This document shows positions 35,635 through 45,440 of a stretch of 64,000 nucleotides of DNA, in pieces. Source of the DNA: Notoacmeibacter ruber (GTDB lineage Bacteria; Pseudomonadota; Alphaproteobacteria; Rhizobiales; Rhizobiaceae); assembly GCF_003668555.1 (NCBI RefSeq), contig NZ_RCWN01000002.1, positions 90,123 through 154,122 of the forward strand, given 5' to 3'. Numbering within the stretch: position 1 is the stretch's first letter; each line of letters opens with the position of its first letter. A program made the position numbers and the translations under genes. The notes below the pieces were generated by a model. That model saw only the letters and a list, made by a program, of their open reading frames with translations. It was not told the origin of the DNA and did no database searches.

Positions 35635-36585
35635 TCAGTCCTCTGCCAGCATGGCGGCGAGCGTGCGCTCAGCCAAGGTCACCTTGAAGGCGTTCTCCTC
35701 GGTCGGCTCGGCGCCTTCCAGAAGGCGCCGCATCACCGCGCGGGCGCCATTGGGCAATTCCGCATCGGCCTCCTCGGACCGCCAGGGTTTGGGTGCAACG
35801 CCACCAAGCGCCACCCGGCCCGTCCCATCCGCCTGGCGGATGAGGGCCACCGAAACCAGCGCAAACGCATAAGAGGCGCGGTCGCGCACCTTGTGGTATT
35901 TTTGCGTGCCGCCGACAGGCGCCGGAAGGGTCACCGCCGTGATCAACTCGCCTGGCAAGAGAACCGTCTCTTCCTCCGGCGTGTCGCCGGGCAAGAGATG
36001 AAATTCCTCGATGGGAATGGTCCGCATCATGCCGGTCGACGTGACGGTCTCGATCACCGCATCGAGCGCCCGCATGGCAACCGCCATGTCGGAAGGATGG
36101 GTGGCGATACACTTGTCGGATGTTCCGATGATTCCGAGCTGGCGCGAAAACGCGCCTTGGCTGAGTGCGGCGCAGCCCGCACCCGGCTCGCGTTTATTGC
36201 ACGGCATCGCTGTGTCGTAAAAATAAGGGCATCGCGTGCGCTGCAACAGATTGCCGCCCGTTGAGGCCTTGTTTCGCAACTGCCCCGAGGCGCCGGCGGC
36301 GATGGCGCGGGTCAAGACGGGATAATCGCGGCGAATGCGCATATCGGCAGAAAGCGCGGTATTGGTCACCATGGTGCCGATGCGCAAGCCGCCACCCTCG
36401 GTTTCGGTAATCTCATCGAGCCCGAGACCCCCGACATCGATCAGATGCACCGGCGTTTCGATATCGAGCTTCATCAGATCGAGAAGATTGGTGCCTCCGG
36501 CAATGAATTTCGCACCCGCAATTTCCGAGGCGCGTGCTGCAGCTTTTGCGGCATCGGCAGGTTTTTCGAACGAAAAGCTTCTCAT
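35635..36585 (-). CDS. paoB: FAD-binding subunit of molybdenum aldehyde oxidoreductase (PaoB-like)
   Basis: A 316-residue FAD-binding subunit with the pyrophosphate loop [20 protein letters not shown] and the second FAD loop [21 protein letters not shown] Cys-containing insertion [20 protein letters not shown] recalls PaoB-like proteins that carry an extra [4Fe-4S] cluster. The start at 36585 overlaps the stop of the iron-sulfur subunit (ATGA); a longer frame upstream is only antisense of that gene. It passes electrons between the iron-sulfur and molybdenum subunits. Confidence 0.9.
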   Translation of the reverse strand: MRSFSFEKPADAAKAAARASEIAGAKFIAGGTNLLDLMKLDIETPVHLIDVGGLGLDEITETEGGGLRIGTMVTNTALSADMRIRRDYPVLTRAIAAGASGQLRNKASTGGNLLQRTRCPYFYDTAMPCNKREPGAGCAALSQGAFSRQLGIIGTSDKCIATHPSDMAVAMRALDAVIETVTSTGMMRTIPIEEFHLLPGDTPEEETVLLPGELITAVTLPAPVGGTQKYHKVRDRASYAFALVSVALIRQADGTGRVALGGVAPKPWRSEEADAELPNGARAVMRRLLEGAEPTEENAFKVTLAERTLAAMLAED

Positions 36586-37229
36586 GACCGCTCCTCTGCG
36601 ACCTGGGTAATGGCGGCCAGAATGTTGGAATAGGCACCGCAACGGCAGATATTGCCCGACATCCGCTCGCGGATTTCCGCGTCGGTGACGGCGATCTCGG
36701 CGGTCAAATCGTCGGTCACATGGCTCGGGATTCCAGCGTTGATTTCCTCGAGCACGGATTTGGCCGAATTGATCTGCCCCGGCGTACAATAGCCGCACTG
36801 AAACCCGTCATACTCGACAAAAGCTTCCTGCATCGGGTCCATCGCGTCCGGTGAACCTATCCCCTCGATGGTCTGCACCTCGTCGCCATCATGCATGACC
36901 GCGAGACTGAGACACGAATTGACCCGCTCGCCATTTACGGTGCAGGTGCAGGCCCCGCATTGGCCGTGATCGCACCCCTTTTTGGTGCCGGTAAGATGGA
37001 GGTGCTCGCGCAGCGCGTCGAGCAAGGTCACCCGATTGTCGAGGGTTAGTTCGCGCTCTCTACCATTGATCGTCAGAGTTACGGTCGAGGTTTCCGGACC
37101 GGCGGGCCGTGCGGCGGCCGTCGCCTCCTGTGCAACGCCCCGGCGGGCAAAGCCTACGGCAACGGCTGAGGCGGCGCTTGCGGCCAAAAGGGTCCGGCGG
37201 CGGAGTTTAAATTCGATGGGTCGGCGCAT
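36582..37229 (-). CDS. paoA: 2Fe-2S subunit with Tat signal (PaoA-like)
   Basis: A 215-residue subunit. The N-terminus [20 protein letters not shown] is a twin-arginine signal, so the whole complex is exported folded. The plant-type [2Fe-2S] motif is [20 protein letters not shown], and the second cluster uses [10 protein letters not shown] and [11 protein letters not shown]. It is the first gene of the three-gene operon; the promoter lies between 37230 and 37450. Confidence 0.92.
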   Translation of the reverse strand: MRRPIEFKLRRRTLLAASAASAVAVGFARRGVAQEATAAARPAGPETSTVTLTINGRERELTLDNRVTLLDALREHLHLTGTKKGCDHGQCGACTCTVNGERVNSCLSLAVMHDGDEVQTIEGIGSPDAMDPMQEAFVEYDGFQCGYCTPGQINSAKSVLEEINAGIPSHVTDDLTAEIAVTDAEIRERMSGNICRCGAYSNILAAITQVAEERS

Positions 37230-37450
37230 TTGGCACTCTCCTGGCCGATCGGCGATTGACTGGACGGTCTCAGTTTAACTGCTGTGAGAGGGGATGGTTC
37301 ACTCCAATCTTGGATTTCTCGGTCGCAAAGCAGACCCTTCATGCACCCGATCCACGAAGGTGCAACGCCGCCGCTGGGTGGGCCTGTTGCTGGAGACCTA
37401 TGAGGAACACGGCGTTCCCAACTCCTGATTGAGACCCATGCCGAAGTGGG

Positions 37451-38341
37451 TTGGGCGAAGTCGACGGGCTCGATGACGATGTAATTTTCGGTGATGCTGG
37501 GGATGACACTATCATCGGCGGATACGGTAACGACTACCTCGACGGCGGTGCCGGCGATGATGAGTTTTATATTTACGGTAGCGGTAGCTATGACCAGTTT
37601 GTCGGCGGCGACACAGAAGAAGACGGGTATGGAGATGTTATCTACATCGCAAATCCCCAAGGCACAGGAGCGTACTCCTTTGTCAGCGTCGGCATCACGT
37701 CGATTCACGGCATTGAGGCGATCGAGAACATTTCAAGCTACGATGCCTATATCTATGCGAAAGGCGAGGTCGACCTTTCCGACACCAAACTCATCGGCAT
37801 CGAAGCGATCCGCGGATCAAGCGGCGCGGACATAATTACCGCTGGCGCTTATTACGATGACATCGCCGACACGACGGCTTCTTCAGGTGCGACGGTCGAA
37901 GCAGGCTCTGGCAACGACGAAGTTTATGGCACCAGCTACGGTGACTTCATTTATGGCGGGTCAGGTAACGATCTACTTTTCGGCAATGGCGGAAGTGACG
38001 TTATCTCTGGTAACGCAGGAGGTGACACGATCTATGGAAACGACGGAGCGGACACGCTCGATGGCGGCGCTGGCATCGACTATCTGCTCGGCGGGACAGG
38101 TAACGACTTTCTGACCGGAGGCGCAGACACCGACTATTTCTGGTTTGAAGAAGATGAAGGATCCAACATTGTCACCGACTTTGAAGATGGCACGGACTAT
38201 CTCGTTGTCGGTTCGACAGTCGATGCCGTGAATGTCTCCGATTATAATGGCGACGCGCTGCTAACCTTCGACGACACCTCTATCCTTCTCAGTGGTGTCT
38301 CAACGTCGGCGGTCGATGCGAGCGACTTCCTCTGGGCGTAA
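37451..38341 (+). CDS. RTX-repeat calcium-binding protein, probably N-terminally truncated
   Basis: A 296-residue acidic protein made largely of Gly/Asp nonapeptide repeats, for example GDAGDDTIIGGYGNDYLDGG near the start and SGNDLLFGNGGSDVISGNAG, YGNDGADTLDGGAGIDYLLG and GTGNDFLTGGADTDYFWFEE later. The C-terminal DFEDGTDYLVVG and VDASDFLWA resemble the end of type I secreted RTX proteins. The frame opens with a TTG that has no good ribosome site, and repeats begin almost at once, so an N-terminal domain is likely missing. Confidence 0.8.
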   Translation: MGEVDGLDDDVIFGDAGDDTIIGGYGNDYLDGGAGDDEFYIYGSGSYDQFVGGDTEEDGYGDVIYIANPQGTGAYSFVSVGITSIHGIEAIENISSYDAYIYAKGEVDLSDTKLIGIEAIRGSSGADIITAGAYYDDIADTTASSGATVEAGSGNDEVYGTSYGDFIYGGSGNDLLFGNGGSDVISGNAGGDTIYGNDGADTLDGGAGIDYLLGGTGNDFLTGGADTDYFWFEEDEGSNIVTDFEDGTDYLVVGSTVDAVNVSDYNGDALLTFDDTSILLSGVSTSAVDASDFLWA

Positions 38342-38350
38342 GCTTGAATT

Positions 38351-38386
38351 AAAAAGGCGGAGCAGCTTGCTCCACCTTTGCTTTAT
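38351..38386. terminator. intrinsic terminator after the RTX gene
   Basis: AAAAA, then GGCGGAGCA, a GCT loop, TGCTCCACC and TTTGCTTTATT. The nine-base stem has one mismatch. A-rich before and T-rich after suggest it works for both strands, which suits the facing genes. Confidence 0.8.
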
Positions 38387-38502
38387 TCGATGCCGGGAGC
38401 TCTGAGGTCACGCAATCGATCGGTCGTATAAGACTGACACCTATCTTGCGGTTGAGACGGCAACGCAGGCGGATCCGTTTATTCGACGGACAATAGTGCT
38501 GC

Positions 38503-39048
38503 TTAGAACTCGCTATAGGCGTCCTGCACGCTCAGCTGGCCAGTCGAACTCGACACGGAGATATCGGCGACGCTTCCTGACGCTCCAGTCGCTTGCTCGG
38601 CCTGGTGCTTTTCGTAGGTCGCAAGGTAATTGTCATAAATCTTTCGTTCGGACTTGATAACCGCTTCCAGCGTCCGTTGAAAATTCGAAAAGTTCCCTAG
38701 CTTTCGAGCTTTCGTCGCCGCATCCATGGTACTGTCATTGGATACAGCATCGCGCATTTTGTCCCAATCCTGTAGGGAAGCCTCTAATCGCTCCATCCTA
38801 GCGGCGTATTCGCTATTCATTTTGTCGCGATAATCGCCGGAAAAGAAGTCCACTTCGTCATCTTGCGACTGTTGTTCGGCTTGTCGCGCGCGCTGGGCAT
38901 CCATACGCGATGCATGTTCGTCTCTCTGGTTGCTGACGGCCTGCAACATCTCGGAATTCTGACCATTCCCATCTGGTCGGGAAAAGGACGCGACCGGCGT
39001 CAGAAGCGTCAGAGCAATATTGGAGCCCATAGACGAAATCGAACTCAT
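38503..39048 (-). CDS. hypothetical protein with helical, Gln/Glu-rich middle
   Basis: A 181-residue protein starting MSSISSMGSNIALTLLTPVA. The central region (residues about 30-150) is rich in Glu, Gln, Arg and Ala (DEHASRMDAQRARQAEQQSQ, RKLGNFSNFQRTLEAVIKSE) and is probably coiled-coil or helical. The tail is Ser/Gly-rich. There is no signal peptide that I would trust. I do not recognise it. It stands alone between the RTX gene and the amino-sugar regulon. Confidence 0.6.
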   Translation of the reverse strand: MSSISSMGSNIALTLLTPVASFSRPDGNGQNSEMLQAVSNQRDEHASRMDAQRARQAEQQSQDDEVDFFSGDYRDKMNSEYAARMERLEASLQDWDKMRDAVSNDSTMDAATKARKLGNFSNFQRTLEAVIKSERKIYDNYLATYEKHQAEQATGASGSVADISVSSSTGQLSVQDAYSEF

Positions 39049-39206
39049 CTCAGCCTCTCTTTATGTCTCGTTTCAGACCGCCATTTCGAATCATCGCCAT
39101 CATAGGAATATTTCCTTTAAGAAATGGCAACTCTTGGCATCATAACCGATTGAATTGACTTTCACGGCGTCCTGCATCGCTCGAACTCGTCGGGAAACCA
39201 AGAGAC

Positions 39207-40043
39207 CTACAAATGTTTGGAAATGATCGTATCTGTCGTCAACTCCACATGCTTGCGGATGGATTCGTTACGATTGTAAATATCGATATAAATGCTGTCT
39301 GCCAGGGCGATCTGGCTAATCACGCTCGCTCCTGAGCCACTTGTGACTGGAGAATCCGATGCGACGGCGACGAGATGAAATGTTGAGTATTTCTCGACAG
39401 GGTTTTTGCGCCGACTGGTGATCCCGACTATCGGGGTCTTGGATTTCGTTGCCAGCCCGCAAATATCGACAATGTCGCGCGTGGCGCCCGAAGCGGAAAA
39501 GACGATCAGCAGATCCTTTGGTCCGAAACTGCTCGCCAGCATGGTCGCGAGATGCATGTCCATGGGGCGGTGGCAGACAATGCCCGCCCGAGAGAACTTA
39601 TAGTGGAGGAAGCTCGCCCCGATACCGGAGGCCCCTAGCCCGACGACCATGATGCGGTCAGATCTTAAGATCAGGTCGGTCACAGAGGCCAGCGTCTTTG
39701 CATTGAGGAAACTGCCGGTTTCGCGGACCTTCTCGGCATATTCGTCAAACAGCGTGTGGGCTGGCTCGCCATCGCTATCCGGGCTGCCATCCCTGACCTG
39801 CGTCGACAGTTCGCGAGCGATCGCCAGCTTAAGATGTGAAAACGTCTGGTAGTTCATTTCGCGGCAGAAACGGTAAACGCTCGCGATGCTCACCTTGATA
39901 TGCGTCGAAAGCTCCTCGACCGACATCTGCGTTGTTTCTTCAGGATGATCGAGAACGAAGGCGGCGATGCGCTGCATTGTCGGCGTCATGTTCGGCGCGC
40001 TGATCTTGATGTTGGGCAGCACGGGCGTGTGATTATTCAGCAT
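39207..40043 (-). CDS. RpiR-family regulator (HTH plus SIS sugar-phosphate domain)
   Basis: A 278-residue regulator. The N-terminal HTH_6 domain (residues about 18-85) includes PTMQRIAAFVLDHPEETTQM and HIKVSIASVYRFCREMNYQT. The SIS domain (about 120-260) includes IMVVGLGASGIGASFLHYKF and DLLIVFSASGATRDIVDICG. It is the last gene of the first ABC operon, 83 bp after a permease. RpiR proteins usually sense phosphosugars, so a GlcNAc-6-P-like effector fits the neighbouring NagA, NagB and NanE. The 44-bp elements at 43207 and 52246 are candidate binding sites. Confidence 0.92.
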   Translation of the reverse strand: MLNNHTPVLPNIKISAPNMTPTMQRIAAFVLDHPEETTQMSVEELSTHIKVSIASVYRFCREMNYQTFSHLKLAIARELSTQVRDGSPDSDGEPAHTLFDEYAEKVRETGSFLNAKTLASVTDLILRSDRIMVVGLGASGIGASFLHYKFSRAGIVCHRPMDMHLATMLASSFGPKDLLIVFSASGATRDIVDICGLATKSKTPIVGITSRRKNPVEKYSTFHLVAVASDSPVTSGSGASVISQIALADSIYIDIYNRNESIRKHVELTTDTIISKHL

Positions 40044-40126
40044 GGGACATGGTCATCCTGTTTGCGGGCTCGTACCACCGCGTTGAACGGCTTCCGGCAG
40101 GCGGCCGGCCTTGGCAAGCATGCAAA

Positions 40127-40957
40127 TTATTTGATCCCCCCCAATGTCATGCCCCGAACAAGATAGCGCTGAACGGCGATTCCGAGAATCAGCATGGGTG
40201 TCATGATAATCGTACCCGCCGCTGACATCGCCCCCCAATCGGTACCTTGAAAAGTAAGAAAGTTGGTGATGGCCACAGGCAAAGTCTGGGTGTTCTGTCC
40301 AGTCAGCACAAGAGCAAGAAGGAACTCGTTCCAGCTAAACAGAAGTACCAGAATCATCGTCGCGGTCAGACCGCCGCTGACGAGCGGCGCCATCACCTTG
40401 CGAAAACACAGCCACTCGCTGCAGCCGTCGATCAGCGCCGCTTCCCTGATTTCGCCAGGGACATCCTCAAAGAAGGTCAGTAGAAGCAGGATCGCGATGG
40501 GCAGGTTCATCACCGTGTAGACGGTAATCATGATCAGGTGGCTGTCCCGGATCCCGATATTCACGGTGAGATAGAAGACCGGCAGGGCGAAGATGATGGC
40601 CGGGGCGACGCGCAGCGAGAGGAAGAAGGTGATGATACCCTTCTTGCGCGGCAGGCCGAAGAACACCAGCGCATAGGCTGCCAGCGCCGCCATCCCCACT
40701 GAGATCACCGTCGATGTCCCGGCGATGACGATGCTGTTGAACAGCGCTCGCAGGAACTGGTCGTTTCCGAGCAGCGCCTGGTAGTTCTCAAGGGTCGGCG
40801 TGAAGATCAGCTTGGGCGGTAACGCGAAGGCGTCTTTCGGCAGCTTGATGGAAGTGGAGACCAGCCAGAGCGGTGGACCCAGGAAGAATATGAGTAGGAC
40901 TGCGATGCCGCTATAAAAGAAGACCGTCCTTAGAGGCTTGGACCAACTTTCCGTCAT
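40127..40957 (-). CDS. carbohydrate ABC transporter permease (MalG type)
   Basis: A 276-residue inner-membrane permease with six helices. The EAA loop is DVPGEIREAALIDGCSEWLC and the C-terminal end is AVQRYLVRGMTLGGIK, typical of CUT1 MalG-like subunits. The start at 40957 overlaps the upstream permease stop (ATGA); an earlier in-frame codon lies inside that gene. Confidence 0.92.
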   Translation of the reverse strand: MTESWSKPLRTVFFYSGIAVLLIFFLGPPLWLVSTSIKLPKDAFALPPKLIFTPTLENYQALLGNDQFLRALFNSIVIAGTSTVISVGMAALAAYALVFFGLPRKKGIITFFLSLRVAPAIIFALPVFYLTVNIGIRDSHLIMITVYTVMNLPIAILLLLTFFEDVPGEIREAALIDGCSEWLCFRKVMAPLVSGGLTATMILVLLFSWNEFLLALVLTGQNTQTLPVAITNFLTFQGTDWGAMSAAGTIIMTPMLILGIAVQRYLVRGMTLGGIK

Positions 40958-41826
40958 GATTCCCTCGCGATGCGGCTGTAGAGCCACGTCATGCCGATGG
41001 AGACGATCAGCGTCATGACAAAGCTCATGGCGACTGCTTTGCCTAGATTGAAATTGTTGAAGGCCTCGATATAGGCGTACATGTTCAAGGTTTCCGTCGA
41101 CAAGGCTGGCCCGCCCCGCGTCATCACGAAAATGAGGTCGAAGACCTTGAATCCGTCAATGGCGCGAATCAACCCGCCGATCACGAGGGTCGGCATCAGG
41201 ATCGGCAGGGTGATCATCCGAAAGATCTGCCATTCCGATGCGCCATCAATCATTGCCGCCTCGATGGGATCGGTCGGCATGTTGTCCAGCGTCGCCATGC
41301 AAATCAGGATGAAGAACGGCGTCCACTGCCAGATTTCCGCGAACATCAGCGCGCCTAGCGCGATCGAGGGATTGCCGAGCCAGTCCATGTTCGAGATACC
41401 GATGGTCGACCCGAGCAGCCAGTTGATGATCCCGGCGTTCGGGTCGTAGAAGAGCCGCCACACCAGCCCCACGACGACGGGCGTCATGACCAGCGGTATC
41501 AGCAGCAGGGCGCGCACGAGGCGGCGACCAAAGAATTCGCGGTTGAGGTAGATTGCAATCGCCAGTCCGAGGACCAGCTGGACCGTTACAGATCCAAAGA
41601 CATAGACGAAGCTGCGCCAGACCGCCGCCTGCGCACGTGTCGACGTTAAGACATCAATGAACTGCGACAGGCCGACAAAGTCATAAGGCGGGCGTTTCAG
41701 AAGCGAGACGTCGTAGACACTCAAATAGATCGAGTACCCGGTCGTATATATGGCGACCGCCGCCATCACGATGATCGAGGGCCACAGAAACGCGCGTGAC
41801 TGATCGATGTGAAAGCGGCGGGACAT
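40954..41826 (-). CDS. carbohydrate ABC transporter permease (MalF type)
   Basis: A 290-residue permease with six helices and the EAA loop MPTDPIEAAMIDGASEWQIF. The start at 41826 (MSRRFHIDQSRAFLWPSIIV) has GGAAAG seven bases upstream; ATG 41841 is an alternative without a site. It pairs with the MalG-type gene and with the binding protein 22 bp upstream. No ATPase gene is in this operon half; the one at 44367 is divergent. Confidence 0.92.
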   Translation of the reverse strand: MSRRFHIDQSRAFLWPSIIVMAAVAIYTTGYSIYLSVYDVSLLKRPPYDFVGLSQFIDVLTSTRAQAAVWRSFVYVFGSVTVQLVLGLAIAIYLNREFFGRRLVRALLLIPLVMTPVVVGLVWRLFYDPNAGIINWLLGSTIGISNMDWLGNPSIALGALMFAEIWQWTPFFILICMATLDNMPTDPIEAAMIDGASEWQIFRMITLPILMPTLVIGGLIRAIDGFKVFDLIFVMTRGGPALSTETLNMYAYIEAFNNFNLGKAVAMSFVMTLIVSIGMTWLYSRIARES

Positions 41827-41848
41827 GTCGGGACTTTCCATGAAAGCG

Positions 41849-43147
41849 TCAGTTCAACGCGTCATTGTTTTCTGAGTTGGCCGTAGCCAATGCGCTGGCG
41901 GCATCCTCGGTGCCGGCGATCACCTTGGAGATAGCAATGCCGGTATTGTTGATGATTTCGTTCGCCGCCGGCACATTCGGCAGATATTGCGTGTTGCCAC
42001 GTGAAACCGCGGTCACCATGGCGTCGGCGAATGTGCCGTAGCGCGACTGAAAGGCCTCGGAATCCATGGCCGACTGGGATGTCACGCCCGAATGCGGCTT
42101 GATCTCGATCGCGGCCGCCTGCTGCTCCGCAGCCGTCGCCCAGCTCATGAACAGCCAGGACGCTTCCTTCGCATCGCTGTTCTCGTTGAGATAGAAACCA
42201 TGGATGGCGAGCGAGGAACTGCCGCCCTTCAGATCGTCGGTCGAGACCGGGACCGGCGCGTAACCGACCTTACCGACGATATCGGATTCGGATGGATCTT
42301 CGGCAAACGCGCCGTTGACTGTCGCGTCAATTGTCATCGCCGCCTTACCCTGCTGGAACTGCAGGCGGTTCTCCTGCCAGCCGAAATTGGCCACTCCGGT
42401 CGGACCGTAATCCTTCAGGAGGTCACCGAAGAATTCGAGCGACTCGACGGCTTCGGGCGAGTCGATGGCCGACTGCCCGTCCTCATCGAACCACTGGCCG
42501 CCAAATCCCCATAGGAAGCCAGACCAGACATAGACGTTCTGTATGCCCTGCTCGCCGCGCATAGTGATGCCGGCGACTTCGCCGTCCGTGCCTTCCTGGA
42601 TGGTCTTGGCTGCCTCGCGCAGCTCTTCAAAAGTCTTAGGGACCGCGATGCCGTACTCTTCGAACAGGTCCTTGCGATACATCAGGAAGGTACTTTCGCC
42701 ATAGACTGGCACGCCATATTGGGCGCCTTCGTAGCTCATCGTGTCGAGGTAGGCCGGCACGAAGTCGGATCTGTCAAAAAATCTCGTTTCGCTTGCCATG
42801 AATTCGTCGAGCGGCGCGATAAAGCCGGCATTGGCATATCCGATGGCCTTGACCCAGTCGTCCATCACGACGTCGTAGCGGCCCGAGCCAGTGGAGAATT
42901 CGAGCAGCGCGCGCGACGTGAGATCGCTGTAGGGGACGGTTTCGGGCTCGACCTTGATACCGGTCTCTTCCTCGAACTGAGGCAGCATCTCAATGATGGC
43001 TTCGGTCGACGGATGCCCCTCGAGCAGAACCGTGATTGTGGTCCCTTCATAGGGCTTGTCTTGCGCGACCGCCGCTCCCGCGACCGTCGTGGTGACGATT
43101 GCTGTGCCAGCCAGTAATTTCAATAGACGATTTGAACAGGATCTCAT
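41849..43147 (-). CDS. ABC transporter sugar-binding protein
   Basis: A 432-residue periplasmic binding protein. Residues 1-28 are a Sec signal (LLKLLAGTAIVTTTVAGAAV, cut near VAQ). The mature part is a CUT1-type extracellular solute-binding protein (FEEETGIKVEPETVPYSDLT, DVVMDDWVKAIGYANAGFIA, GKAAMTIDATVNGAFAEDP). The start at 43147 has GGAGAATTCCTG upstream; a longer frame has none. First gene of the minus-strand operon from the 43.2-kb promoter. Confidence 0.92.
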   Translation of the reverse strand: MRSCSNRLLKLLAGTAIVTTTVAGAAVAQDKPYEGTTITVLLEGHPSTEAIIEMLPQFEEETGIKVEPETVPYSDLTSRALLEFSTGSGRYDVVMDDWVKAIGYANAGFIAPLDEFMASETRFFDRSDFVPAYLDTMSYEGAQYGVPVYGESTFLMYRKDLFEEYGIAVPKTFEELREAAKTIQEGTDGEVAGITMRGEQGIQNVYVWSGFLWGFGGQWFDEDGQSAIDSPEAVESLEFFGDLLKDYGPTGVANFGWQENRLQFQQGKAAMTIDATVNGAFAEDPSESDIVGKVGYAPVPVSTDDLKGGSSSLAIHGFYLNENSDAKEASWLFMSWATAAEQQAAAIEIKPHSGVTSQSAMDSEAFQSRYGTFADAMVTAVSRGNTQYLPNVPAANEIINNTGIAISKVIAGTEDAASALATANSENNDALN

Positions 43148-43206
43148 CAGGAATTCTCCCTTACCTTCTACGAAGCGATGGCCGTTCCGGGTCTCGCAAT
43201 AATAGA

Positions 43207-43250
43207 TAATTATCAGCAAAATTTTTTCTTGTCAAAATTTTTTGTCATAT
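43207..43250 (+). promoter_or_regulatory. 44-bp AT-rich element A in the divergent promoter
   Basis: Begins TAATTATCAGC and ends TTTTTTGTCATAT. CAAAATTTTTT occurs twice, 16 bases apart (43217 and 43233). It matches the element at 52246-52289 at 40 of 44 positions in the same orientation. Both lie between a binding-protein gene and a plus-strand enzyme gene. Candidate RpiR operator. Confidence 0.75.
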
Positions 43251-43285
43251 GTAAAATATGCTGATGGCAACCATGGGGGCATCCG

Positions 43286-44269
43286 GTGAAGAAGACCAAA
43301 ATTGGATTGATTGGATACGGCGAAATAGGTCGCGCTCACGCCGCTGCTCTGGCGCAGATCACCGAATCCGAGTTGACGGCGATCGCCGATCCGTCTCAGG
43401 CTGCGATCAAGGCAGCCGAGAGCAGTGGCACGAAAGCGATTGCGGACTATCGGGAGCTGCTTGCCGATCCGGAAATTGAGGCCGTGGTCATCGCAACCCC
43501 GGACCACTTGCACGGCGAACCCGCTATAGCGGCGGCAGCCGCCGGCAAGCACATCCTGCTTGAAAAACCGATCGCGCCGACGATCGAGCAAAGCCTCAAG
43601 ATCCGGCAGGCGGCTGACGAGGCGGGCGTAAAGCTGATGATCGGCCACACGTTACGTTTCTTTCCAGAATATCAGTTTGCCAAGGAGCGGGCCGCCAGCG
43701 GCGATCTGGGACGGCTGGTCAGCGTGTTTGCGCGCCGCACGAACATCATTACCCAGTCCCGGCGGATCCAGGGCCGCATCTCCGTGCTTGGTTTCCTCGG
43801 CGTTCACGACTTCGACGTTCTGCGCTGGGTGGTCGGCGCCGAGCCGGTCCGCATCTTCTGCGAGAATGCCACCAGCGTCACGCACGGATACGATGTGGAG
43901 GACGAGACCTTCACGACGATCCGCTTCGACAACGGTGTGGTCGCATGTCTGCACTGCGGCTGGTTCGTGCCAGAAAACCACCCGTCAGGCTTTGACTTCA
44001 AACTCGACATCACCGGCGACAAGGGGATCGTGAATCTCGACTTTGCCAATGCGGTGACAACCCTTCACGGGACCGGCGGCACCAAGCAGCCGCTTTTGAC
44101 TCCGGCACTGGTCAACGAAAACCGCGCCTTCGTGACCGCGCTCAGGCAGGATGCATCGGTCCCGGTTTCCGCCGACGACGGCATGGCCGCGGTCGCAATG
44201 GTCAACGCTGCAGAACAATCCGCCCGAACGGGAAAGCCCGTCGATCTCGATGCCGACGCCTGGAGATGA
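43286..44269 (+). CDS. Gfo/Idh/MocA-family oxidoreductase
   Basis: A 327-residue NAD(P)-dependent sugar dehydrogenase-type protein. The Rossmann loop is IGLIGYGEIGRAHAAALAQI and the conserved Lys motif is AGKHILLEKPIAPTIEQSLK; the C-terminal domain has GFLGVHDFDVLRWVVG. The start is a GTG at 43286 with GGGGGC upstream. Substrate unknown; in this context an amino sugar or an anhydro or keto derivative of one. First gene of the plus-strand operon. Confidence 0.9.
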   Translation: MKKTKIGLIGYGEIGRAHAAALAQITESELTAIADPSQAAIKAAESSGTKAIADYRELLADPEIEAVVIATPDHLHGEPAIAAAAAGKHILLEKPIAPTIEQSLKIRQAADEAGVKLMIGHTLRFFPEYQFAKERAASGDLGRLVSVFARRTNIITQSRRIQGRISVLGFLGVHDFDVLRWVVGAEPVRIFCENATSVTHGYDVEDETFTTIRFDNGVVACLHCGWFVPENHPSGFDFKLDITGDKGIVNLDFANAVTTLHGTGGTKQPLLTPALVNENRAFVTALRQDASVPVSADDGMAAVAMVNAAEQSARTGKPVDLDADAWR

Positions 44270-44366
44270 CGGTCACCCCTGACCGTCACGCGCTACATGC
44301 GGATGTAAAGGACCTTGCCGTGGCGACGTGCACGCGTCGAACTCGGCCCACAAGGAGAATAAGTGA

Positions 44367-45440
44367 ATGGCAGATGTCACGATCGACCGCGTCAACAAGG
44401 AATTCGGTGCCGTCAAGGTTCTGAAAAATATCGAGTTAGAAATTCGGGACGGGGAATTTCTTGTCCTTGTCGGCCCGTCGGGCTGCGGCAAGTCCACGCT
44501 TTTGCGGATGATAGCCGGTCTGGAGTCTGTCACCGCCGGCAACATCAGCATCGGTGGCGCCAAGGTGAACGGCGTGGCACCGAAGGATCGCGACATCGCG
44601 ATGGTGTTCCAGTCCTATGCGCTCTATCCGCACATGAATGTCCGCAAGAATCTGTCCTTCGCCCTGCGCATCCGCAAGGCTTCGGAGGAGGAAATCGAAA
44701 AACGCGTCAAGCTGGCCAGCGAGATTCTTGGCCTGTCGGAACTGATGGACCGTCTTCCCAAGCAGCTTTCCGGCGGCCAACGGCAGCGCGTCGCGATGGG
44801 CCGCGCCATCGTGCGCGATCCGCAGGTCTTCCTGTTCGACGAGCCGCTCTCGAACCTCGACGCCAAGCTTCGCATTCAGATGCGCAAGGAGATCAAGGAG
44901 CTTCACCAGCGGCTGAAGACCACGTCGATCTACGTCACCCACGACCAGATCGAAGCCCTGACGATGGCCGACAGGGTCGTCGTGATGCGCGACGGCGTGA
45001 TCGAACAGGCCGGTCCGCCGCTCGAACTCTATGACCGCCCGGCCAACATCTTCGTCGCCGGCTTCATCGGCGCGCCCGCGATGAACTTCATCAAGGCCCG
45101 CGTCGATCGAGGCGAAGTCGCCCCCCGCCTCCTGGTCGGCAATGAAATGCTCCTGCCCATCCCGGAAGGGGCAGATATCGGCAGGGACGACGTCACCCTC
45201 GGCATCAGGCCCGAGCACATCACCATTTCGGAAACCGAGACCGGCGCGACCGCGATCGTGAAAGTCCTCGAACCCACTGGCAACGAAACCCTGCTGGAAT
45301 GCGATCTCGATGGCACCCGCATTGACGTCGTCATTCGCGAACGCACCGACATCGCTCCGGGCGCTTCGATAAATCTTGCCTTCGACCCCGCTAGATTGCA
45401 CCTTTTCAGCCCGGAAAGCGGGCTGCGCCTGAACGCATGA
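44367..45440 (+). CDS. ABC transporter ATPase of the MsmK/UgpC type
   Basis: A 357-residue ATPase: Walker [14 protein letters not shown], signature [20 protein letters not shown], Walker [13 protein letters not shown] and a C-terminal TOBE-type domain ([20 protein letters not shown]). AAGGAG precedes the ATG. It is the only ATPase gene near the two sets of permeases, so it probably energises both importers, as single MsmK-type ATPases do elsewhere. Confidence 0.93.
   Translation: MADVTIDRVNKEFGAVKVLKNIELEIRDGEFLVLVGPSGCGKSTLLRMIAGLESVTAGNISIGGAKVNGVAPKDRDIAMVFQSYALYPHMNVRKNLSFALRIRKASEEEIEKRVKLASEILGLSELMDRLPKQLSGGQRQRVAMGRAIVRDPQVFLFDEPLSNLDAKLRIQMRKEIKELHQRLKTTSIYVTHDQIEALTMADRVVVMRDGVIEQAGPPLELYDRPANIFVAGFIGAPAMNFIKARVDRGEVAPRLLVGNEMLLPIPEGADIGRDDVTLGIRPEHITISETETGATAIVKVLEPTGNETLLECDLDGTRIDVVIRERTDIAPGASINLAFDPARLHLFSPESGLRLNA

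Noticed and set aside
33210..35687. 825-codon plus-strand open frame
   Set aside because: Antisense of the molybdenum subunit gene, whose motifs are clear on the minus strand.
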